Part shown: positions 27,235 to 38,106 of the stretch, piece after piece | Layout of the letters: every line of letters begins with the position of its first letter | Position numbering within the stretch: position 1 is the first letter of the stretch | Assembly: GCA_017307785.1 (NCBI GenBank) | Contig: JAFKGI010000016.1 | Location: 1 to 64,000 of the forward strand | DNA length: 64,000 bases | Direction: 5' to 3' | DNA from: Vulcanimicrobiota bacterium | GTDB taxonomy: Bacteria > Vulcanimicrobiota > Xenobia > Xenobiales > JADMJV01 | Notes under the pieces: model-generated | What the model saw: the letters and a program-made list of their open reading frames with translations, nothing else | Told to the model about the DNA's origin: nothing | Database searches by the model: none | Position numbers and translations under genes: made by a program

Positions 27235-28608
27235 GTGCTGGCCTCTCTGCAGGTTGTGCTCCTGACCGGACTCGGCCCTATCTTTCACTCGGGAGAACTT
27301 CCTTACCAATTGCTGGGAGTGGCCCTGCTGCTGGGCCATGCGCTGGGATACCGCCTGCCCCTGCGGGCGCTTGCGCCCCTTGCGTTGTTGTGTAGCTGGA
27401 CCCCGGCCGCGCTCCTCTTCTTGCGAGGAGCGGGCCCGGAGGACCCCGAGCGCAACTCCCTCCCCCTGTTGCTCCTCGGCCTGCTGTTGGCTATCCTGGC
27501 CACCGCCGCTCTGGCCCGCATGACCGTCTACTGGTGGCAGCAACTGAACGGTCGGCGGGAAGAGCTGGTGCGCCTCTACAGCCTGGAACTGGCTGGTTCC
27601 GCCCTGGGGTTGTGTCTGGCCGCCCTGTTGGGGCCTTTGGGAAATCTGCGCTTCTTCGCCTGGCTGTGCGTCTGGGCGTTTGCCTCGCGGCCCAGGCTGG
27701 CCGGCCTCTGCGCCCTGGGGGCGCTGGCCCAGAGCCTGTGGATCCCTCGTTGGATGCTGGAGAATGCCGCCCGGGTCCACCGACCGGGGCGGGTGCTGGA
27801 AGCCAGCTTCTCTCCTTACCAACTGGTCGAAGCGGTGGAAATGGACGGTCAGCGCTTCCTCTATTTGAACGGGCTGTGCCATCACAACCCCGGGGTGCTG
27901 CAGGCCCTGAACTATTACTTGAGCGTCCTGCCCAGTCGAGTTTTACCCGAATCCGCCCGCAGCCAGGGAGCGCTGGTGCTGGGCGGAGGGGCTCTCCTGA
28001 GCGCTGCCGAAACCCGCAAGGCCGGTTTGGATACGACGGTTCTGGAACTGGACCCAGAGGTTCTGCGCATCAGCCAGGAATACTTTGCGCCCCAGTTCGG
28101 CCTGAATCCGCAGGACCCCCAACTTCACCTGATCTGCAATGACGCGCGCTGGAGCCTTCGAGCTCCTAGAAAGTACGGCTTGATCGTCTTCAGTCTCCCC
28201 TACCCCTACGCCCTCAACGTAGCCAGCCTTTTCTCTCGAGAGAGCTTCGCTCAGCTCCGCTCCAAACTGGCCCCTGGAGGAATCCTCACCGTCTTTCTGG
28301 GAGCCCCGCGCTCGCGCCGAGATCAGCTGGACCCGATGGCATGTTCCATTCTGCGTGGTGTCAGGGAGGTTTTTCCACACACGTTGGGCATCTCCAGTCA
28401 GGAAATGTACAACACCGTCCTGCTCTGCCGCGCCGACCAGCCGCTGGACAAAGACCTGCTGGCGCGCACTTGTTTGGCCGACGGTTATCGGCGCTTCCAT
28501 TTCGTGCTCCCGGGCCAGCAAGATGCCTTGAGCCGGAACACGGCCCCCCTCTCTCTCTGGGACCTGAGTCCGTGCGCCCGTCTCAACTGGAACCTGTGGA
28601 GAGATTAG
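27235..28608 (+). CDS. Membrane-bound spermidine-synthase-like protein
   Basis: 457 residues from a GTG. About five N-terminal membrane helices are followed by a Rossmann methyltransferase-like domain of the spermidine/spermine synthase class: GALVLGGGALLSAAETRKAG, VLELDPEVLRISQEYF, NDARWSLRAPRKYGLIVFSLP. The acidic residues that bind the polyamine in true SpeE are not obvious, so the substrate is uncertain. A CTG at 27199 that overlaps the upstream stop (CTGA) would add 12 residues and may be the real start. It lies inside a pilin-like operon. Confidence 0.78.
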   Translation: MLASLQVVLLTGLGPIFHSGELPYQLLGVALLLGHALGYRLPLRALAPLALLCSWTPAALLFLRGAGPEDPERNSLPLLLLGLLLAILATAALARMTVYWWQQLNGRREELVRLYSLELAGSALGLCLAALLGPLGNLRFFAWLCVWAFASRPRLAGLCALGALAQSLWIPRWMLENAARVHRPGRVLEASFSPYQLVEAVEMDGQRFLYLNGLCHHNPGVLQALNYYLSVLPSRVLPESARSQGALVLGGGALLSAAETRKAGLDTTVLELDPEVLRISQEYFAPQFGLNPQDPQLHLICNDARWSLRAPRKYGLIVFSLPYPYALNVASLFSRESFAQLRSKLAPGGILTVFLGAPRSRRDQLDPMACSILRGVREVFPHTLGISSQEMYNTVLLCRADQPLDKDLLARTCLADGYRRFHFVLPGQQDALSRNTAPLSLWDLSPCARLNWNLWRD

Positions 28609-29078
28609 CAGCTTTTGCGGTTGGCTTGAGTTGTGGGCTGCTGCAAGCCTCGCTCGTCTACTCGCTGGGTTTCCTCTACAGCGCCACCGCACCGGCCTAC
28701 CTGGCGGTGCTGTTGGGCTGGTTGCTGGGTGGCGCTGTCGGCTGCTGGATTCCCCCTCGTTTCGGACCACGCTGGCTCTTCGGGCTGGCCGCCCTGATCC
28801 ACGGGGCCAATACCTGGTTGTTGCTGCACGGAATCTATTGGGGAAGCTGGATGTGGGCCGCCGGCCTGGGAGGCGCGGCCGGCAGCTACTGGCTGTGCCA
28901 TCGTTCCCGTCGAGAGCTTGCGAGAATTTTGTTTTACGAATCGCTGGGCACGGCAGCGGGATTTCTGGCGATCCATACGCTAATATATCCCTGGGGATTA
29001 AGCTCGGTGTTGGGCGCGCCGGTTGTGACGCTGCTACTCACCGCAAGAGAGGGTATTCCGGTTGAAACACACGCGTAG
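28596..29078 (+). CDS. Integral membrane protein of the same cluster
   Basis: 160 residues from a GTG that overlaps the previous gene by 13 bases. About five hydrophobic helices, with the basic loop CHRSRRELARI between them. The helical pattern resembles the membrane half of fused spermidine-synthase proteins, so it may pair with the preceding gene. It overlaps the PilV-like gene by 17 bases. Confidence 0.68.
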   Translation: MERLAAFAVGLSCGLLQASLVYSLGFLYSATAPAYLAVLLGWLLGGAVGCWIPPRFGPRWLFGLAALIHGANTWLLLHGIYWGSWMWAAGLGGAAGSYWLCHRSRRELARILFYESLGTAAGFLAIHTLIYPWGLSSVLGAPVVTLLLTAREGIPVETHA

Positions 29079-29538
29079 CAACGCCTTTAGTCTGGCCGAG
29101 GTCCTGTTGGCGGCCGGCACGATCGTGATTTGCATTCTCACTCTCTGCGTGCTTTTGCTCCAACTCTTGCGCTCCTCGCGCAAAACCGTCGATGTATCCG
29201 CTTCCGAGTTGGCCGCCGAGCAAATTATCAGCCGCGTCATTTACAACGGGCAGTATTTTGACCATACGGCTTTCTGGGCGATTCAGTCGCCGCCTGCTTA
29301 TAAAACCGGAACACTCGTCAGCAATCGAACCGAATTCGCCTACCAGGTCGATGCGGTCACGGTTATGAACGACAATACCGGCGGAACCGCCCCCGTGGGA
29401 GGTACCACCATGACCAACAACCGCCTGAAGCTGGTGACTCTCCATCTCACCTGGTGGGACGGTGCCAGCGGCGGCAATCGGGCCGGCTACGGTAAGCTTA
29501 GCCGCGATGTGACGAGGCTCGTACATGAGGAGCAATAA
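29062..29538 (+). CDS. PilV-like prepilin-type protein
   Basis: 158 residues from a TTG. The prepilin motif is SNA|FSLAEVLLAAGTIV, with Ala instead of Gly before the cleavage site and Glu at +5, followed by a hydrophobic helix and a beta-rich globular part. Minor pilins of the PilV class fit by size and order (before a PilW-like gene). It overlaps the next gene by 14 bases. Confidence 0.82.
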   Translation: MKHTRSNAFSLAEVLLAAGTIVICILTLCVLLLQLLRSSRKTVDVSASELAAEQIISRVIYNGQYFDHTAFWAIQSPPAYKTGTLVSNRTEFAYQVDAVTVMNDNTGGTAPVGGTTMTNNRLKLVTLHLTWWDGASGGNRAGYGKLSRDVTRLVHEEQ

Positions 29539-30295
29539 AGGCCTTTCGCTGATCGAGGTCGTCTTCGCCTGCGCCTTGATGTCGGTGCTGCTGCTGGTCC
29601 TGAGTGTGGCCCTGCGCCAGAGTCAGTGGGTCTTTCGCGCCACCTCGGGCAATACCGACACTTCTGCCCTGCTGCGCAAGGTCGGCCAAGAAATGCAGCG
29701 AGACCTGTTGCAGACCAACCTCAAATTCTGCGCCGTCACCAATACGCCCGGCGCGGAAGGAGGGGCGGTCTGGTTTCTCAGCAACCTCGACCCCGGGGAT
29801 CACAAGCCGCGCTTTAAGTTGGATGGTTCGCCCTTCTGGACTCGCAACGTGCTCTATTATATGGTCCGACCCAACGGTCACGACGGCCTTTTTGGCCGCA
29901 GCTGTCCAGTCGCACCCGGACCCAGTGGACACGACGAGCATTGTCCCCACAAGGTGATGATTCGCAAGGAGATCGATTTTGGAGCGGCCACCAACTACGC
30001 CAATGAGGCGACGGCCGAAACCCTCATCCCGGCGGGCTCGATTACCACCTATTTAAGCAGGCCCAATGAATATAAGGTCAGCGGCATGTCCAGCGAAGCG
30101 GGGATGAGAGAAGCTCGAGTGCTCGGCCAACTGCTGCTCGACTTCGAAGCCCGCCTCGGTCAAGGTGCCGTCGACGTGGATGTCCGAGCCGTGGCCCTGG
30201 CCCGGGCGGAACGCGAGGTCAATACGTCGGGGCCCATGTACAACTCAAAGTACACCCTGAACTTCGCTCAGACGATCTATCCCCAGGCCCGCTAA
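29525..30295 (+). CDS. PilW-like prepilin-type protein
   Basis: 256 residues. The N-terminus NKG|LSLIEVVFACALMSVLLLVL is a clear class III prepilin signal with Glu at +5. The rest is the larger globular part expected of PilW/GspJ. A CVTNTPGAEGG-type loop and four cysteines are present. It closes the pilin-like operon. Its last 51 bases overlap the convergent gene at 30245. Confidence 0.84.
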   Translation: MRSNKGLSLIEVVFACALMSVLLLVLSVALRQSQWVFRATSGNTDTSALLRKVGQEMQRDLLQTNLKFCAVTNTPGAEGGAVWFLSNLDPGDHKPRFKLDGSPFWTRNVLYYMVRPNGHDGLFGRSCPVAPGPSGHDEHCPHKVMIRKEIDFGAATNYANEATAETLIPAGSITTYLSRPNEYKVSGMSSEAGMREARVLGQLLLDFEARLGQGAVDVDVRAVALARAEREVNTSGPMYNSKYTLNFAQTIYPQAR

Positions 30296-31903
30296 GCTCT
30301 GCCGGCGCCAGTGGTCGCGCAGAGACGCGATTTCCGCCAAGATTTCCGGTTCACCACTTTCGCCCAACCGGGCCAGGGGCGGCTCCAGTTCGGCCTGCTG
30401 CTCGGGCGCCAGGCGATGGGCCGCTCGTAACGCACAGTAGACGGTGCCGATATCCGCGTCGCGCAAACCGCGCTGCAGATCCCGCGCGCTGACCGGACCC
30501 TGACCGGCTGCCTGCAAGAAGAAATGACTGCGTCCGTAGCCGAAACTCGGTGCCCGCAATTCCAGTCGCACATGCTCCAGAGCCTGTTGAAGAGCTTCCA
30601 GACCGGCGGTTTCCGCCCACACCCCCAGAGCGCTAGGATTCCAGTCCCAGAGCAAGCATGCCAGTTTGCCACCGAGACCATAGGCAGGCAGCAATCCGCC
30701 GTGGCGAGGAACCCAGGGCGCCAGATCCTCTCGACCATAGCGCAGCAAAACCTGTTGACAAACTCCGCGGATGTCCGCTTCTCGATGATAAAGCCCCTGA
30801 AGGATCGCGGGGATCGCCTCAGGGCCCGCCAGCCAGAGCAAGGTCTCGAGATCTCGACTCTTCTGCAGCACACGGTTGACCAGCCGGAACGGATGGCGAG
30901 CCCCGAGGGCCGCCGAGGCTCCGCCCCCGCCTTCGCTCTCCAGCCACAACCACAATGCCTCGTCCTGGCCGAGATCCCCCATTTTTCGCAACAAGCTGCC
31001 GGCCAGCTGACCGGAAGCTCCGCCCACTGCCCAAACCAGCGGCAGCGCCAGGTCGGCCGGACTCTCTCCGCGTTCCCAGAGTTCTTCGCAGGCCTCGACC
31101 ACCGCCCGGCCATTGCCCCAATGCAAGGCGGTTCGGAGCTCCTCGATGGTGGCCCAGCGCCGGTAAAGTCGCCAACCATCCTTCAGCAATGCCCTTTCCT
31201 CGCCATCTTCGGCGCCCGAATTCTCCCAGCCCACTCCCTGCAGGTAACGCCCCGCCAGAGGAACGGCCGCTCGCGCCTCCTCCCCCATTTCCAGGAGTTC
31301 GTGAAGAGCCGGATAGGGTGCTTCGGCAAAGGCCTCCAGGACCAGGTCGACGTCGGTCATGCCGTCCGCCAGCTCTTCCGCCCGCCGCGCCAACTCCTGT
31401 CCGTCGCGCGCCTGCAGCAGAAGGCGCTGGCTGGCGTAGGCCACATCCAGCCGATCCACCATTTCGCGAGCTTCTTCCCAGCCGCCGCCGCGCGCCTGTT
31501 CGGCCAATTCTCGCAGCGCTTTGCGCCGAAAGGGCAAGGGCCAGGCCAGTTCGCGATACTCCCCCAGCTTGATCCGCCCCAGAGCCAACGAGAGTTCCAG
31601 CGCATCGGAAGGCTCCAAAATATCCGGGTCGTAGCCGATCAGCAGGCGCAGCAGCATGGGCAGCCAGTCCGGTTCGATGCCGCCGCGGCAAGCCAGCTTG
31701 TAGCCCCCTTTGCGGGCCTCCAGAGACCAGTCGTGGCCGCTACCGGGCTCCCAACGGTTCCAGGCTTCGCATTGGCGAAAGGCCTGCCAGAGAAAGCTCC
31801 AGCGCACAGGATCTTCGGGAAATTCCCGACCATCGCGCGAAACCCGGCCGTCTTCGCCGCGCCAGGTTTGCTTGTGATAAACCAGCTCAAAATAGCCTCG
31901 CAT
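30245..31903 (-). CDS. Large helical protein of unknown function
   Basis: 552 residues from the ATG at 31903 (a start at 31942 would add 13). It is rich in Trp, Glu, Arg and Leu and looks wholly helical, with HEAT-like pairs such as GVCQQVLLRYGREDLAPWV and LQQALEHVRLELRAPSF. There is no signal peptide, membrane helix or catalytic motif. The gene stands alone on the minus strand. Its 3' end overlaps the PilW-like gene by 51 bases. I do not recognise the family. Confidence 0.7.
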   Translation of the reverse strand: MRGYFELVYHKQTWRGEDGRVSRDGREFPEDPVRWSFLWQAFRQCEAWNRWEPGSGHDWSLEARKGGYKLACRGGIEPDWLPMLLRLLIGYDPDILEPSDALELSLALGRIKLGEYRELAWPLPFRRKALRELAEQARGGGWEEAREMVDRLDVAYASQRLLLQARDGQELARRAEELADGMTDVDLVLEAFAEAPYPALHELLEMGEEARAAVPLAGRYLQGVGWENSGAEDGEERALLKDGWRLYRRWATIEELRTALHWGNGRAVVEACEELWERGESPADLALPLVWAVGGASGQLAGSLLRKMGDLGQDEALWLWLESEGGGGASAALGARHPFRLVNRVLQKSRDLETLLWLAGPEAIPAILQGLYHREADIRGVCQQVLLRYGREDLAPWVPRHGGLLPAYGLGGKLACLLWDWNPSALGVWAETAGLEALQQALEHVRLELRAPSFGYGRSHFFLQAAGQGPVSARDLQRGLRDADIGTVYCALRAAHRLAPEQQAELEPPLARLGESGEPEILAEIASLRDHWRRQSLAGLGIDRLSEVQGVL

Positions 31904-31977
31904 AGAGTTTATTGTGCCCAATTCCGGGCGAGCTCCTCCCATGAAGGATGGGGCAATTCTCGCTGGAAGTTGCAGGT

Positions 31978-32904
31978 ATGAATCAATCCGTATTGGTCAT
32001 CGACGACGACCCCTTGATCCGCGATCTGGTCAGCACCTTGTTGGGCGACGAAGGCTACCTGGTGCATAGCGCGACCTCAGGCACCGAGGGCTTACAGGCC
32101 CTGCAAGAACTTCGCCCCGACCTGGTCGTGCTGGATATCGATCTGCCGGACATGACGGGTCTGGTGGTCTGCAAAAAAATTCGCAAAGAATCTAAAATTC
32201 CGATCATTATGCTAAGCGCCAAGGACCAGGAATTGGACAAAGTGGTCGGCATGGAGTTCGGGGCCGATGATTACGTCGGCAAGCCCTGCAATCCCAAGGA
32301 ACTGGTAGCTCGCGTGCGCGCTCAACTGCGCCGCTGGAGTCAGTGGCAGGCGCCCGCCTTGCACAGCGGTCAGCTGGAAACGCGGGAAGCGACGGTGCTC
32401 TTCGCCCTGCTCGGGGATGAGTCGACCTTCGACACCACTCCCCTGGAGGAGCTGACCGCTCAGATTCTCCAGTTCCAGGAAACTTTCGAGCCCATTATCA
32501 GCAGCCACGGCGGCCAGATCGACAGCTACTCCGAGGACACGGCCGTGGCGATCTTCGCCGTGGGCACCGCCGCCAGGTCCGCCGCCGAGGCTTGTCGCGC
32601 CGCCCAGGTGCTGCAGCATGGTCTGCAGTCGCTGAACGCGCTGCCGGTTCACCTGGGACTGCACACCGGAGCCCTGTTGTTGGGCGACGTCAGTCTGGGC
32701 GGAGGCTCCAAGCCGGGCCTGGTGGGAGAAGAAGCTCGCAAGGCCGCCACGATCGCGCGCGTCGCCCAGAAGCTGGGGGTCCCCGTGCTGGCCAGCCCCA
32801 GCACCGTCGAGAAAGCCGGCCCGGAATTCCTGTGGGACGAGCAAGAAGAGCACCCGCTTAAGGATACCGAAACTCCAGTACGGCTGTACCAACCCGCCGA
32901 CTGA
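31978..32904 (+). CDS. Response regulator with degenerate adenylate-cyclase-like domain
   Basis: 308 residues from the ATG at 31978; a longer reading from 31948 adds 10. The receiver domain is complete (VIDDD, phospho-Asp in VLDIDLPDM, Lys in GKPCNP). The C-terminal domain follows the class III cyclase pattern: VLFALLGDEST, HGGQIDSYSEDTAVAIFAVG, LPVHLGLHTGALLLGDVSLG. The first metal aspartate of the usual FAD motif is Leu here, and the Asn/Arg pair of VNLAAR is missing, so it is probably not catalytic and may bind a partner or a nucleotide. Confidence 0.85.
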   Translation: MNQSVLVIDDDPLIRDLVSTLLGDEGYLVHSATSGTEGLQALQELRPDLVVLDIDLPDMTGLVVCKKIRKESKIPIIMLSAKDQELDKVVGMEFGADDYVGKPCNPKELVARVRAQLRRWSQWQAPALHSGQLETREATVLFALLGDESTFDTTPLEELTAQILQFQETFEPIISSHGGQIDSYSEDTAVAIFAVGTAARSAAEACRAAQVLQHGLQSLNALPVHLGLHTGALLLGDVSLGGGSKPGLVGEEARKAATIARVAQKLGVPVLASPSTVEKAGPEFLWDEQEEHPLKDTETPVRLYQPAD

Positions 32905-32941
32905 AAGCGGAACTGGCCAGTCCCGACAAGAAGCAGCCAAC

Positions 32942-36256
<3,315 letters not shown>

Positions 36257-36328
36257 TAGATTGGTGCGAGGGGAAATCGGTAGTTCCGTTTCTGTCTGAA
36301 GGCTGGATACTGCGGTATCCTGTGCAAA

Positions 36329-36748
36329 GTGTTGAATGTATCCGAGACCCTGCAAAATCCCGTGCGCGTTCTACTGGTGGACGACTGCCGGTTTCTGCGC
36401 ACCGCCCTGACCGGGCTTTTGGGCAGCGACCATCGGATTCAAGTGGTGGCGGCGGCGGAAAATGGCCAGCAGGCTTTGCTCTACGTCGAGCAGTTTCGGC
36501 CCGACGTGGTCGTCACCGACCTGGAAATGCCGGTCATGGACGGGGCCGAGTTTGTTTCTCAGCAGATGGGTCGTCGGCGCATACCCATCATCGTCTTCTC
36601 GGCGGTTGCTCCGGAGAGTCCGCTGGCTTTGCGGGCCCGTCAGGCCGGGGCCACTCATTTCCTGTGCAAGCCCCGGCAGATGGCCGACGTGGGCGCCCAA
36701 CAGGAATCGCTCAAGTCGAGTATTCTGGCGGCCTACGGACTGGCCTGA
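36329..36748 (+). CDS. Single-domain response regulator (CheB-receiver-like)
   Basis: 139 residues from a GTG. It is a complete receiver: LLVDDCRFLRTALTGLL, phospho-Asp in VVVTDLEMPVMDG, Thr/Ser switch in VFSAVAP and Lys in LCKPRQ. The sequence style is that of CheB receivers, but no methylesterase domain follows. It probably relays phosphate from the hybrid kinase upstream. The downstream gene is convergent. Confidence 0.88.
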   Translation: MLNVSETLQNPVRVLLVDDCRFLRTALTGLLGSDHRIQVVAAAENGQQALLYVEQFRPDVVVTDLEMPVMDGAEFVSQQMGRRRIPIIVFSAVAPESPLALRARQAGATHFLCKPRQMADVGAQQESLKSSILAAYGLA

Positions 36749-36763
36749 GAAGCTTGCGGCCTT

Positions 36764-37831
36764 TCAAGGCGTCAGGACTCCGAGCGCGTTGCCCAGGAAA
36801 TCGGAGAACCATAGATTGCTATCGCTGCCGACGCAAATATCCAGGCAGTTCGCTCCCGTGGTGGTGTCTCCCAATTCCGTGATCACCCCGGCGGTGGTGA
36901 TGCGGCCCACGCCGCGGCCTTGTATCTCGGTGAAATACAAGTTTCCGTCCAGGCCGGAGCAGATGCCGACGGGAAAGGCCCCGGAGCTGATGCCGGAGGT
37001 GAAGGCCGTGACCGCACCGCCTGTGGTTGCTCGGAAAATCCGACCGGAGGTATGGGTGAACCAGAGGTTTCCGTCTCGTCCCTGGCAGATGGACCCCCCC
37101 TCGCCCCCGGCCGCCAGGGGATAGTCAAACATGGTGAAGGTTCCCGCCGTTGTCAGCCGTCCCAGACGTGGATTGCCGCAGGTGAACCAGAGGTTGTTGT
37201 CCGGTCCCACGCAGATTCCCAAAGGTCCCTGACCGGTGCCGGAGTTGGGTACCGGAAAGTCCGTGATGACACCGGCGGGGGTGATGCGGCTGACGCGCAA
37301 GCTGAGCGGGTCGGTGTACCAGAGGTTGCCATCTGGACCCGGGCAAATTTTTCCGAAGCTGGCGATGCCCGCCTTCGGGAAATGGGTGAGGCTGCCGGAA
37401 GGCGTCAATCGGGCAATGGTGGTGCCGGTGACAATCCAGAGGTTGCCGTCGGGGCCGGAACAAATGCCGGACGGCTGCGAGCCGAAGCCGCTGAAGTCCT
37501 GGAGGTTGCCGGAGGTATCCAGCGCGCTGACCAGGCCCGCGTTTTGGCGGGTAAACCAGACGCGACCGTCGGGACCCAGGCAAACACCGAACGGACCTGC
37601 TGGGAGGCTTGGCAAGATGAACTTGCGAATGGCCCCGTTCGTTATAATGGTCGCGGTGCTGGTGGTGGTGTTTGTTCCCGTTGGCGAGCTCGAAGGGTTG
37701 GGGTTGCTGGAGCCGGCCGGATTGCTGCCGCCGCCTGCAAAAGAGCTGGAGCCAGAGCTTCCGCTATTTCCACATCCCGCCAGAATCAGTAGAACCAGGA
37801 AGCACAGTGTCAGTCGCAGTGAAATTCTCAT
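36764..37831 (-). CDS. Lipoprotein with Vgb/SMP-30-like beta propeller
   Basis: 355 residues. Signal peptide with lipobox LILAGC, a Ser/Gly/Asn linker of about 45 residues, then seven or so repeats of the type GICVGPDNNLWFT and GICSGLDGNLYFT, the pattern of virginiamycin B lyase-like propellers. The gene name would be misleading: most such proteins are not lyases. It is probably anchored outside the cell membrane. The 30-residue gene lies upstream on the same strand. Confidence 0.87.
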   Translation of the reverse strand: MRISLRLTLCFLVLLILAGCGNSGSSGSSSFAGGGSNPAGSSNPNPSSSPTGTNTTTSTATIITNGAIRKFILPSLPAGPFGVCLGPDGRVWFTRQNAGLVSALDTSGNLQDFSGFGSQPSGICSGPDGNLWIVTGTTIARLTPSGSLTHFPKAGIASFGKICPGPDGNLWYTDPLSLRVSRITPAGVITDFPVPNSGTGQGPLGICVGPDNNLWFTCGNPRLGRLTTAGTFTMFDYPLAAGGEGGSICQGRDGNLWFTHTSGRIFRATTGGAVTAFTSGISSGAFPVGICSGLDGNLYFTEIQGRGVGRITTAGVITELGDTTTGANCLDICVGSDSNLWFSDFLGNALGVLTP

Positions 37832-37918
37832 CCCTGGTTATTGGCCACCTGCGCGAGCTCACCCGTCGGCCCGGCTGCCACAGAAGTTATGGTTTGCTAA
37901 AACAAGCAACAGGGGCGC

Positions 37919-38011
37919 CTAGCCTAAGAAGCTGGCGGCGATGGTCGTGCAGACGGCGACCTGGGCGATGCGCTCGGCGTTCTTGGTGACGAAGTTCTTG
38001 AAGTCAGACAT
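37919..38011 (-). CDS. 30-residue small protein
   Basis: The frame reads MSDFKNFVTKNAERIAQVAV, then CTTIAASFLG and a stop. GGGAGG stands nine bases before the ATG, a strong ribosome site. A charged amphipathic N-half is followed by a hydrophobic C-half, as in small membrane-associated peptides or a leader peptide. It lies upstream of the propeller lipoprotein gene and divergent from the WD40 kinase gene. No family is recognised. Confidence 0.6.
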   Translation of the reverse strand: MSDFKNFVTKNAERIAQVAVCTTIAASFLG

Positions 38012-38106
38012 TGGTTTGAGCCTCCCGATTTGGATGTCTTGGACTCCCCCAATTTACTCCTGGTGGTTGGTGTCTGCCTGACACTCTCTGACAAACACCA
38101 GGGAAT

